A program made the position numbers and the translations under genes. Shown here piece after piece: positions 9,753 to 20,900 of a stretch of 64,000 bases of DNA. Numbering within the stretch: position 1 is the first letter of the stretch; each line of letters opens with the position of its first letter. The notes under the pieces were generated by a model. It was not told where the DNA came from, did no database searches, and saw only the letters and a program-made list of their open reading frames with translations. The stretch comes from Hyaloperonospora brassicae (Eukaryota; Oomycota; Peronosporomycetes; Peronosporales; Peronosporaceae): the NCBI GenBank assembly GCA_947650285.1, contig CANTFL010001191.1, forward strand, positions 1 through 64,000, in the 5' to 3' direction.

Positions 9753-11177
9753 ATGGACCCTTTCGATGCAGTCGTCAAGCTGGACGTCACGGTCCTCGCT
9801 ACCCCGCGCCTGCTCGACAAGCCCCACGACGCGCCCAAAGCACTGCCATCGTCGTCGTCGAGCTTGGGCCACCACCCCAGTCGTCGCCTTCCTCCCGAGG
9901 TGCGACGCGCTCGCCATCGGGACCGGATGCAGCGCCAGCGCCTGCTGGAGAAAAAGAGCATTGAGCTCAAGCGCCTTGAAGTGCACCGGCTGTCGCGCGA
10001 GTTAACACGGGTGACAAACGTGCTGCTCCGCGAGCTATCGGAAGCCACTTGTCAAGCAGACGACCTGTCAAGTCCTGACGGGGACGAAGCCGACCTCAAC
10101 GACAAGCACAAGCGCTTGCTCGACGCGAGCACAGCGACTCAATGCGTACAGCAACGATATGTCCGACTCGTCATGCAGCAGGGGACCATTGCCGAAGAGA
10201 ATCGACAATTGACGGCGCGCTTTCACGAGTGGCAGCGCTTTCGGCACCTCCTGGCAGTCGAGCAAGAGCGCGTAGCGCCATTGGACGCACGAAGCGGAGG
10301 ACCCCATGCATTGGGAACGCCCGCGCGGTTCCGCGCAGCAGGTCACTGGCTCACGTTCGTCCCCGAAGAGCCAGTGCTGTTTTACCAGCCGCTTTCGAAG
10401 AACGCGTGCCACGAGCTCGTGTTTACGGGGTACCAGCGCATGCAGGAAGTCGCACGTGGCCCTGGCGCGCGGGACCTCTACAATGAAGCGTTTGGCTGGA
10501 AAGTGCGCTTCTCCATGTCCCTTAACAACAACAACAGTGCCCCACAAAGCGACGGGCAGCTTGGCCAAGCCCAGATGCAACACCGCTTTTCCAAGCGCAT
10601 TCGGGCCATCGATGCCAATGGCGACCGCGTGACCGGCGACACGTTGGCGCAAGCGACGTGGAAAGTCATTCGTACGCCCGAGTTGTATTCGCAAATGTAC
10701 CGCACGCCGCTGACGTCCAAGATCGTGCAGCGAGTGGACGCGCGCACGAGTGTCATGATGCGGACATCCCCCGATGAAAGTGCTATCATGAGCATGCGCT
10801 TTGTGTGTTTAGTGGCGCAAGTGCACGACTGCGCTAGTGACGAGACGGCGGACCCGACTTTGGCAAGTGGGGCTCGACGCCGCCGCGTGACGATCGTGAG
10901 CTCGATTTTGGACCCGAACAGAGTGTTTCCGTACATTGACACGAACGTCCCTGACGCTCCCTATGAGTGGATGCGCGACGGCATGAGTTACCTCTCGTTC
11001 ACGGAGATTGACGACGAAGATATGGTTGAGATTGAGTATGGTGGGTTGATGAACGTGGGCAGCGAGACGGCTTCGTGCACGGGCTTGCCGTTTGCAGCAA
11101 TGAACATGGGGGAGGCACTCGTGCGCTGGGAACAGTTTGTCACTCCGATGCGGACATTGTTACTCTCTGATAAATAA
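9753..11177 (+). CDS. bZIP-like / START-like protein, M96-related type
   Basis: 474 residues, intronless. Residues about 50-90 form a strongly basic segment (RRARHRDRMQRQRLLEKK) running into a leucine-spaced helix, the layout of a bZIP or basic coiled coil. A second coiled-coil stretch covers about 120-165. Residues about 190-450 look like a START-type lipid-binding fold: W-x-V-I-R-T-P-E-L-Y region, a long beta-rich middle, then a segment ending MGEALVRWEQFV. The same plan occurs in the large oomycete family whose founding member was described as the mating-specific protein M96, to which I assign it tentatively. The role is unknown; DNA binding is possible from the basic region but not shown. 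The start is the first ATG that includes the proline-rich N-terminus. Confidence 0.68.
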   Translation: MDPFDAVVKLDVTVLATPRLLDKPHDAPKALPSSSSSLGHHPSRRLPPEVRRARHRDRMQRQRLLEKKSIELKRLEVHRLSRELTRVTNVLLRELSEATCQADDLSSPDGDEADLNDKHKRLLDASTATQCVQQRYVRLVMQQGTIAEENRQLTARFHEWQRFRHLLAVEQERVAPLDARSGGPHALGTPARFRAAGHWLTFVPEEPVLFYQPLSKNACHELVFTGYQRMQEVARGPGARDLYNEAFGWKVRFSMSLNNNNSAPQSDGQLGQAQMQHRFSKRIRAIDANGDRVTGDTLAQATWKVIRTPELYSQMYRTPLTSKIVQRVDARTSVMMRTSPDESAIMSMRFVCLVAQVHDCASDETADPTLASGARRRRVTIVSSILDPNRVFPYIDTNVPDAPYEWMRDGMSYLSFTEIDDEDMVEIEYGGLMNVGSETASCTGLPFAAMNMGEALVRWEQFVTPMRTLLLSDK

Positions 11178-12423
11178 CTTGAAGGTCTTGTGGGCCTTTG
11201 ACAACGAAAAGCGGCATGCGAGCAGGGTGCTTGCTGTCCATTATCCGCAGGGTGCAGTATGAAGGCAGTTGATACACGTTATGTACCTGACGATCTTCAG
11301 AGCGAGTGGTAAAAGCCTTTCACGGACACTCAGCTCGAGGCAAGGGGCAACTATAACATAACTGATACTTTGGATATCTCATGTCCAGCAAAGTTTGTAC
11401 ACAAGTAGTACTGGCTCATGCGACAACAGAGACCGCTGCGGGCATGGTACCATGGCGATACACAATCAGCCAAACTATCTAACGGTGTTTGTCTATCGAA
11501 TGTGACGATAGGTGTGGAGTATGCACCGATAGCGGCGCATGGCTTCGTGTACTGCAGCTACAACTGTCTTGGGCTTCCACTGTTCATAGCATTTGTCGAG
11601 CTATGCCGTTTACTACCTACTGATCGAATGCGCTGCTGTAGCTCGGAATGCCTGCTGAACGTGCGCTTTGCTCGTTGCAATCGAATGCAATATGTCCGAC
11701 AAACACAAGATGTGCGATAGGTATCGTTCGCTGTACATCATTACACATCTTTGAAAGTTAGCGCTGTCGATGACATCGGAGACCCAGGACTCTCTGTACT
11801 CAATGCACGACGGTAAGTAGGATGGCATGTGACGGCGCCGATCGAGGAGATAACGTCAGCGTACTTGAGCAAACAACTGTTTGTGCTACGTGTCACGTTT
11901 GCGCTGCTTTTTTGATCTTGAGAGCCCGTTTCGTACAAACACCGCAGTCAATGCGTATGGCTCATCGCTTGTGCTCTGCGATTATCGCATTTTATCACAT
12001 CGTAGCAATGCAACCGCCGCCAACACTGTTGTGTGTATCGATGGCGTCTCCTGACTACGTACGTAAGGATCCACAAATGCCAATGAAGGCGCAAAGCACA
12101 TGCGCATTGAGAAGTGGAGTGCTCAATGAGCACTGACAAGTCTGCTGTAAGCGATGTCCAATGTCGATACAGTAAGAAGTATCGTCCTCTGCATGACTTG
12201 CAAAGTGGACCCGCACGCGGTAGTAGCGTCCACAGCGGTCAATCTATCACATGTATAGTCATGCGGACAACTAGATGTGATGCTTTCTGGTTTACTAACT
12301 TTCTCGGCCGATGCGTCAATGAGCCTATGGAGGAGAATGGCTGCGCGGTGTGGACATGTCGGGCACGAAGAAGAGGGTGCGAATATCGTAAGCACCAAAG
12401 TATCCAAAGAGTGATATCACATA
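11178..12423. other. Intergenic, no gene seen
   Basis: About 1.2 kb between the bZIP/START-like gene and the LINE insertion. Only short random-looking open frames on both strands. Confidence 0.5.
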
Positions 12424-12441
12424 TGATGCAGTGCGAAGTTG
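12424..12441. repeat. Target-site duplication, left copy
   Basis: TGATGCAGTGCGAAGTTG, identical to 21240-21257. The two copies bracket the non-LTR retrotransposon and lie just outside its coding and untranslated sequence, as expected of target-primed insertion. Confidence 0.88.
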
Positions 12442-12471
12442 GAGGAGTTTCATGATCATCTATTGACATAT

Positions 12472-13689
12472 TTAATGTGGACAAGAGGTCTGAAAAATCC
12501 TGAGCCAGGATATGAGCGCCGGTCGCGGTAGCGGATCGTGGCTGACACCCGCGTAGGGCGGGTGTCCACGGGGCTCTTGAATCAGAAGTTCAAGACAGGC
12601 ATGAAGTCGGGCCCCTCGTACGGCCGTAGCCGCGGCTCGATGCTCGCGTATTGCAATTGCCCGTAGCTGGCGAACACCGCGTGTCCAGTACATTTGGACA
12701 CTTGCGGATGGAGTAGTCACGGCTCCTCTAAAGACCGCCGAGTTCCGCTCGGTCCACAAATGTTCTTGGCAGATGGAGCTTAATATGAACCAGATCCGTT
12801 CGAATTCTGTTGCTGCGGCGTCAGAGTCATCTTGAAAACGGCTTTGCAACCGCAAACTCAGCTGACGTGGAATGGGCGGGGCTTTGCGATTGGCGCAGTG
12901 CTGAAAGAAGGTGGAAAGAACTGCGTTCGTCGCACCCCCACCGGTCCAGTGTCCTATCAAGTGACACCAACACGCTTGCGCGATTGGGCACTCCCAGAAA
13001 ATGTGCGCCGCTGTCTCTTTGCGTCCTCGGCAGTGCAGCACCGTACGACAACTGTTGTCCAGCGTGCGACCGGCATGGTATAGATTTAGCTGCTTTGTCG
13101 CGATACGATAGCATGTCCAAACTTGATACCCCGTTAGCCCGTTTGCGTGTTTCCAAACTTGGGAAGGCGTTTGATTTGATGCAGCTGACTGCCAACTATT
13201 CGATACCGCCTGCGCGTCATAGGCCTTCAACCAGGACTGGAGGCCAGGGTGCAGAAGGCGTTTATGAACGTGAAACGCTTGCTTCATAAGCGTTGTCCAC
13301 ACATCTACATTGGCCACCGTCTCTGGCACACTCCAAGGGAAACGGTGAAGCTCCGGGTGGGCATGAAACACCAAGGTACGATGGTACGAATGCTCCCAGT
13401 AGTTAGACACTTGCTGAGGCGACCCCCGTAATTCTGGTAAATTCCCGTCAATCGACCAATGGATTCCATTGATATCTTGGCGGAGGCGAATCGCCGAGTT
13501 CGCGGACTCGACAGGGTCCCGACAGGACCCGACAATTAAATCAGCTCGCACCCGGGACCATTTATAAGCGCTCCGAAACGGCGGTGGATGACGTAAGACG
13601 AGCCCGGGCTCTACCGGTCCCGCACCGACAGCAAGGTGGGGTGACGAGAGCAGGATCGAAGTCGCCCAACGTTGTAATTTACAATGCAT
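12472..13689 (-). pseudogene. LINE ORF2 C-terminal part (zf-RVT region)
   Basis: 405 open codons in a different frame from the RT segment. It contains the typical post-RT LINE finger: a Cys followed by HIFWECPIAQACW, with tryptophans at regular spacing. It is separated from the RT frame by the stop at 13878 and a net -1 (or +2) shift, so it is a fragment of ORF2 and not a gene of its own. An in-frame ATG at 13689 is probably not used. Confidence 0.82.
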
Positions 13690-13877
13690 ATGCCGAGACG
13701 AAGTACCGCCGAGAGACGGGAACGTAAATTGAAATTCATGTGACCCCAGTCGCCGAATGCACAGACTGCGCAGTGAACATGGAGGTATCCGGGCATATTT
13801 GGCCCGCTCTAGGGGCTTGCCGTCTGGCCCTTGAATCCAAGGATTGCCATCCCAGTGAAAGCGGCCCCAGAAAGCGG

Positions 13878-16169
13878 CTAATGTTCCATCCGGTGATCAG
13901 CAACAGCGGGATGGTCAGGAAACGTTTGATGGTATGAAATTAACCATTCGTCACCGTCCCACTGACTGCTCGCCCCGACAGACATACGAGCGTGATGCGC
14001 GTCCAATCTGGCCCGAATCGACAGCACTTGTTCAGGGGAGGGTGCTAGGAGCCGTTCGAGATCCTGCGCCAGAGAGGAACGACCAGGTCCTCGCCTGATG
14101 TCAAACGTTGTTGAAGCAGACGGATGGAGCGCCGGGACGAGAGCCGATGTGGAACCTCCCACGCTATATGTCCAGCGCCGCCACGCTGTAAAATATTTGT
14201 CATGCGGCTGCGTTAGCCAACGCAACGCGTGCTTCGTCCGCTGAGTTTTGACGGCTACTTCGAACGAGGCCAGACCAACCCCGCCTGCCTTCTGGGGCGT
14301 AAAGAGGAGACCCGGGTTAATTTTGTGCCGACGTACGGCAGGCACAGAAGCGTGCGCCCACAGGAATTGGCGGTACAGCCGAGATATCTCCGTTCTCGCC
14401 CAGCTCGGCACATCGAAGACGGCCGCTGTGAACAGGATAGCCGGTAAAATGATCGCGTTAAGAATGAGGACACGATTTTGCACACTAGTCGCTACTTTCG
14501 CTGCAGTGAGAAGCCGCCGACGGATTTTCTGAAGCCGAAGCGCCCAGTTTCGATCGAATAATGCCCCTGTCCCCACTTCGTACCCCAGGTATCGCGTTGT
14601 CTCTCTGTGTTGTAAGACTGAGATGCCACCATACTGGTGTAGCCTGATAGCCGTGTTTAAAAAAATCAATTTGCTCTTGGCAGGCTGGGCATGAAGGCCC
14701 GAGAGTTGTCCAAATCTAGAGACTAGCTCCAACGCAGGCGCCAACTGATTGGCATGCTCAAGGAATATGGTGGAGTCGTCCACAAACGCGGAGAATGTAT
14801 GCACCACCTCGCAGGCCCCGGGCACCGGAATACCCCGGATGGAGGGCGCCTGGTGAATAGCCAGCCCAAGTAATTCCACCACAAGTAGAAATAGAAGCGG
14901 TGCGAGAGGACACCCCTGACGTATTCCGGACCGGACAGGAACTGGTTCAGAAAGTTCCCCATTCACCAGAAACCGAGCGGTTGTTCCGGTATGCATCCGG
15001 GTGACGAGCGTAATAAACACTTCGTCAAACTGAAAGCTTCGTAATGCCGCGTATAGAAAATCTCGGTCCACAGTGTCGTACGCCTTGCGAAAGTCAAGTA
15101 AGAGAATAGATCGGCTTAAGTCGGCTGATAGATCCGCCCTCTCCTCCGCTGAAGCGAGTTGGGCAGTCATCATCATGACCAGTTTTTGCATTTGTCTACC
15201 TCGAACAAAACCTTGTTGCGATTCCCCGATGAGTGTAGGTAAGACGCGCTGTAGTCGGGAGGCCAGCACTTTCGCAAAAATTTTGTAGCTGGTTTGGAGC
15301 AGAGAGATCGGCCTGTAGTCAAGTGCGTCCGGCGAATCACCCTTTTTCCGAAGAGGGATAATCATCGCTTCTAGAAAGGAAGGTGGCATAGGAGAACCGT
15401 GCAATATTTGATTGCACACGTGCACCAGCGCCGGAGCCAGTAAAGCGGACGTATCTTTGTAGAAGTCATTGTTAAGACCGTCCGGCCCTGAAGCTTTGTG
15501 ACGGCTAAGCTCGGTGATGGCGTGAAGGACTTCAGTCTCAGTGACGTCAACCATCAGCCCATTATTAGCAGCGGGAGAAATCAAGCGATCGTCAGGCACT
15601 GACACAAAGTCAAGCAACGCTCTTGGTAAAGCTGCCAAGGGTTCCACCCGATGCACGGCACTAAGAACTGGTGACCATTCCGAAGCGAATTTGTCAGCAA
15701 TGGATAGGTGTCGCCTAAAGGGCGGACCATGAATGCGAACGATATTCGTAACTGTTTGTACGCGCTCCCAATCTGCGACTCGCTTAAACGACCATCGGAG
15801 GCGCGCAGTGGTCCGTTCGAGGCTCTGCCCTAATCGAACGAGATGCTCGAGGCGGTGATCTTCCATATTAGCGCTGATCCACTGAGGACGGGTCAAGAGC
15901 TGGCGCCGGTCGCGTCGGCTTACCCTCTTCTTAAAACGGGCACGTCTTTGACGCTCGCGCTTGCGGACGGTTGTGATGCACTGTTTGCATGCTTCCACAG
16001 CTGAATCCCATTGCCTGACCGTCGTAGTTGGGGATACCGCCCACCCATCCATTTCCGCTATGAGATCGGAGCGCACGCGTTCGGGTTGGTGTGTCTGAAT
16101 GGGGTATGATACCGGACGTCGGTAGAGGGAGGAGGTAGTACGCTGCCGCACGCGTAAGTGTAACTCCAC
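13878..16169 (-). pseudogene. LINE ORF2 reverse transcriptase segment
   Basis: 763 open codons. RT motifs are clear and in order: SGPDGLNNDFYK, the palm motif LLLDFRKAYDTVDRDFL, GIRQGCPLAPLLF, and the catalytic AFVDDS (the YxDD box as FVDD). Thumb and connection sequence follows. The upstream boundary is a TAA in the same frame at 16203-16205; the frame is open on both sides of that stop, so the RT was once continuous with the endonuclease. Confidence 0.93.
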
Positions 16170-16202
16170 TTCTTGATGGTCCGACGCCTGGGGAGGTTTT
16201 TG

Positions 16203-17088
16203 TTAGGCTAACCACTGCACCAAATCAGCCCACCGCTGAGAAACATAGAAACGATCAATGCGACTTGCCGATTCCCCCTCCCAGTATGTAAAATGATCCA
16301 CACAGTCGTCCGCTTCCTCATCTTCGGCGTGGGAGCGAAGGAGCCGAGCATCTTCTAGTCCGTGGAGATCCAGAAGAGCTTGAAGACTTGGGCTTTCCGG
16401 TCGGCACGACCGATGATGACCCAGCCGATCGAGGAGAGGGCTTTGGACGCAGTTAAAGTCACCTGTCACGATAGAGCTGTCCCGTGGAAAGTTCCAACGG
16501 GCGAGAGAAACGTAGTAGGCTTCGCGCTCGGGTCTGAGCGACGGAGCGTACACATTAACGAGGACCACATCGTCTAATGCGACAGCGATCGTCCTGGTAT
16601 TCCACAAATCTTGCCGCCAGGGTGAAGCCTTCACAGATGAAGAGGGCGTAAGCAAAATGGCCACTCCCCCAAGACGAGACGACCCTACGCTCCAGTACGA
16701 AAGTGGCGGGTGACCGCCATCTCGGTGCTTGCCCCACATACGTGCCCAGGTCGAGCACAACTCTTGAGCTTCCTCGGATGTTTTAACATGTGTTTCCTGG
16801 ATGCACCACGCTTGAGGTCGAGCACAGGCAGGACGGCTTCGCCAGGCTGACATCCAGCCGATCCGTACACTTTTTTTAAACCCACGTACGTTCTGTGTGA
16901 TATAGGTAGTACTTGGATGCTGTGAGAAAAAATGAGATCGTTCAGTACCACTGCCGGACCACTCAGACAGTAATGCGTGTCTACCGAAGGCATCCGCGTC
17001 GTCGAGATTGTACTGACGCAAATGCGTTGCCAGCGAATCGCGTAAAGTGCCTTTAGTAACAGACGAGCGCCGTCTCCGCTGCAGGCGT
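16203..17088 (-). pseudogene. LINE ORF2 AP-endonuclease segment
   Basis: APE-type endonuclease motifs are present in order: TQNVRG, IQETH, VNVYAPS, GDFNC and SRIDRFYVS. The last SDH box lies just beyond the TAA at 16203-16205, in the same frame, showing that the stop cuts the domain before its catalytic His. No ATG precedes the first endonuclease motif in this frame, which opens only at about 17088. Translation must therefore have entered from the overlapping upstream frame (stop at 17053) by a +1 shift, or a deletion has destroyed the original continuity. Confidence 0.88.
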
Positions 17089-17982
17089 CAGAGCACAGTA
17101 GAAAAAACCCTCGACTGCCCTCCAGTCCACGTATTGACGGTCAGCTTGGTAGAAGGCAGACTTGTAGGCGGTATTGTGCTTTAGAAGCTGCAGATGCCGT
17201 CGAATTTGTAGATCAGGTGATGACGGCACCGCCACCCCCTCAGTTAGCACCCCTATCTCGTGCTCGAAGAGAAGAGCGCATATCAGGTGCTGACTATACC
17301 GAACCTTGCGGCACGGATCACATAGTTTTAAAATATCATCCGCAGCGTACTTCAGCTCACGTAATTTGTGCCAGTCGTCCCCGTTATCAATAAGCGGAGA
17401 TAGGCCTGACCGAGCGGCTGTAGAAGTTGCGCGATCAATCCAGCCACCAAGCCAATCTTGTAGAGGCGCTGACGCCACCTTTGTACGAAATGAGTGCAGC
17501 CCAGATAGGAGGCTATCCTGTCGCCAACGGGCTGCCAAGTGGACCAGGACTTGAACGTCCAGACTTGCGAGCAGCTCGCAGGGGAAAACAAATCGCCGGA
17601 GATGATGAAGGAGTGCGATAGGATCCTGTCGAGCTGTTAGCACCCACTCCGCGGTCGTGCTGTCGACACGCGGACAAGCCGTCAATGCTGAAGGTGGCCA
17701 TTCCGGGATTAAAGATAACCAAAGACCCGGCCAGTCGTCACGATCAATACGGCCGTCCAAGTTCTCAAAGTCGAGCTGACCGCGCGCGTAGCTATGTCCG
17801 ACAGCCGACGTGGGTGGCGCTAGCGCCTTTTTTTCGCAGGCTGGCGTCCTCGGTGGGTTGACCATCAGCACAGGAGGCGTGTGCCCGTTTCCGTGTCTCC
17901 ACTGGTGGAGGCGGATACGCAACAGATGACGGGCTACCGTCCAACAATAAAGCGTGAGACGCACCGCCGACAGACTGGACAT
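17053..17982 (-). CDS. LINE middle open frame (likely ORF2 N-terminus)
   Basis: 309 residues from an ATG at 17982. It overlaps the last 190 bp of ORF1 in the +1 frame and overlaps the endonuclease frame for about 35 bp at its own end. No domain is recognised; it is tryptophan- and leucine-rich with a short acidic centre. The tight overlaps suggest an N-terminal extension of ORF2 reached by reinitiation or frameshifting. A separate third protein is the alternative. Confidence 0.55.
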   Translation of the reverse strand: MSSLSAVRLTLYCWTVARHLLRIRLHQWRHGNGHTPPVLMVNPPRTPACEKKALAPPTSAVGHSYARGQLDFENLDGRIDRDDWPGLWLSLIPEWPPSALTACPRVDSTTAEWVLTARQDPIALLHHLRRFVFPCELLASLDVQVLVHLAARWRQDSLLSGLHSFRTKVASAPLQDWLGGWIDRATSTAARSGLSPLIDNGDDWHKLRELKYAADDILKLCDPCRKVRYSQHLICALLFEHEIGVLTEGVAVPSSPDLQIRRHLQLLKHNTAYKSAFYQADRQYVDWRAVEGFFYCALTPAAETALVCY

Positions 17983-20900
17983 CCGCTACATTGGACCGCA
18001 TAGCGAACTGGGAGTCATAGAGACGCAGTTGCGATCCAGATTCGCCCGAGGGAGGCACAGAACCCGTAGGAGTTTGAGGCCCTTCGGGTGCGTCGGACGC
18101 AAGCTGAGAGGTCCCTGTAAGATTCGCGTGAATGAGCGGGGAATCCGACAGGTCCGAGAGTCCTGCCCCTCGATCGGAATGAAGAAGAGCTGAGTAATGT
18201 CGTCCAGAGAGACAGAGAACGAGAGGAAGACCGGTTCCAGGCTCCAGTTTCGCAGCTATAATCGCGTCTGCGCACGTAGAGAGAGATAATGAAGTCTCCC
18301 GCACTGTTTCCACAGCCTTATTATTCCGCGTCTCGACAGACGGACTGTATTTGTGACATACCTGGCTGACCATATTCGCAGCCTCCTCGTGAAGCACATA
18401 GATGTCCCGGCTGAGGAAATTGGCCGCTAACCCAAGGATGTCACGTCCTCCCCATTCCGTTTCGGCAAAATCGGAGTTCCTCGCCGATGGTGTTGCGGCA
18501 TAGTCGTGTAAGTACCAGCGATATTGATTGGCCGACTCCCGTTTCGTCAGGGACGCCCAACCCCGTTGAACTTTACGGAGAGCATCGACCCGAAGATCGT
18601 GCGCATAGTGCTCCTCGAGGTGCAATAATCCGGTGTAAAGAACACCTTTCTTGATGATAGCCGTGAGTCGTTCCAATTTGTCATTAGGCCCGTCCAGAGC
18701 AGCGTCGGCCAGTGCTTGAGCGACAGCCATAGCCAAACAGTTACCGGTTACGGGCGTAATCGCTTCTTGTAACCCCAGTAGTGGAATGAGAGCCTTCAAG
18801 TCTGTTGGTACGTCTATCGGGCGTGGTGCCAACGAAATGGCGTGCGTCGGTGCGTCATGCATGCGGCTGAGTAACTTCAGACATGTGACTCGCGCCTGAC
18901 TCTTCAAAGTCAGCAACAGTGGGCTCGAGTGGGTCTGCGCCTTTCCACGCGATAGCGCCTGTTTCCGCCGAGTTTGTTCCTGTGTTGACAATCGTAGAGG
19001 TGGGCGGGGAATTTGCACCCCTTGCGGGCCGTCAGCATCCGTCAGATTAGTGACCAGCGGCTCAGTAGCTGACACCGTGCTTGGGTTGTCCGATCTACCC
19101 GTGGAGGAAAGCACTGAAAACCGTCCCGAACTGAGCTGTGTTGGGGAACGGACGGGCTGACGAGAGGTCCAAGGATTGTTGGATCCACGGACTGGTTTCG
19201 TTATCCACGGTTGGTCAAGTGGGGGCTTGGGGGCAGGGACCGAGTCACTAGAGTTTGGTCGAGCGGGAGTGTAGATTGATTGAGACCTCACACTGGGACC
19301 TACATTAGGAAGGTCGCATACTAACGGTGGGCTCACTGGCACCCCGCTGGGTGTGACGGCGGCTTGGGCCGCAGCATCTGCCGACCGCTGGACTTGAAGA
19401 CGTCGATCCGCCATTGTGCGAATCTCGGCGGCACTGCCGAAAGGTTTTGCCAGGTCCTCCACGACTTGGAGGTCTCCCTCCGTAACCTCAATGCCGCCTA
19501 CTCCCCGGAGTTGGTCATCCGTAAATTGACACCGAGAGGCTGGGTGACCGAGATTACCACACTGAAGGCACTGTAGGCGACGACCCACGTCGGGATGACG
19601 AAGAATGATTGAAGTACCAAACCAGAGGATACGAACGATTCCTTGCAGAAAGAGGGGACATCCAGAAAGCCGAAATGTGACCAACCACGAAGTAGACGTA
19701 CGGGATGTTGGACAATTAGTATCCATATCTTCAAAGTCGAATTCCGTCGGTATCTTCGACTTGAGGTACGCCGCGACGCGGCCAATTTCATTAAAACGAG
19801 TGAGATTATGAAGAATAATCGAGTACTCGGCTCGAAGAAGCCCGGCCCTTCCACTCGGACCTTGTTGACGGTTCCAAACGGAGCCGCGCTCCGGATGGTG
19901 CTCGTTAGTAAGCATGTAGACACGGCCTTGAAATGGAATGCGCACGTCCTGAAGGCCCATGGCCGCACTTCGAGAGAAAAAGAAGAAGTGGATAGACTTG
20001 GTCGAGCGGTCATAATTGATGGTCTTCGTCAAGCCTAGCAGCTTGTGCACTTCTTGAAGGTTCACCTTAGCAATTTCAGCAGATTCCAGAATAGACTCGG
20101 TGATAGCACGTGTCGTTTGCCGACCTACAGGAATCCCACGGGTGTGAGCGAGGTGTAGCACAAGATGACCTTCGACTTGAGCCTGGACCGTACTGTAAAG
20201 CCGCAGTCGCTCCTTGCTGTCCAGTACAGCCCTGAGAAAGTCTGGCATACGTCTACACGCCACGGACCCTTCCGCTATTCCGACAATGATTTTCCATTCG
20301 TGATCAGTCCCTTCCCGCAGCTGCACCTTCCGACCCGCGGACGAGCGATCCGCACACAGCTGTGTTAAATGCTCGATGTCCCCCGGCGGAAACCTGGAAG
20401 GGTCAAACATAAAATCTTCGTACTCGGTGGTAGTGGATGCCGCTGTCGATGCAGTGGAAGCTGTTCCATGACGTACCACGCTCGCCCAGTGGTTAAGAAT
20501 CGGTGCCTTCGCCCACTTGTGCTGACTCGATAGTTTCCGAATGAGCTCGGTAAACGCCCATTTTGTCGTGAGAACGCCGTTACCCAAAGACCGAGCGATC
20601 CGTTGCCACTCCTTGAACGTGCCCGAGTTTGAAATAAACACCTGCTCGAACAGACGTAACAGGCTAGACGCTTCCACGTCTTTTAACTGGGGGAAGCGCT
20701 TTTTGTGGGGCGGAAGCGCCTCCACTCGTATCGGCAATTTAGAATATTCCACTGCAAAGAGCTCACAAAGTGTCGTCTTCCATACGTCCATGTGACAAGT
20801 CCCTGTGGAACCCTTCATCTCCGCGATCAATGCACGAAACATAGCGAATGGAGCGACGGAGGTAGATGCTGTGTCGGTCGTCGCCGCCGCTGCCGCAGAT

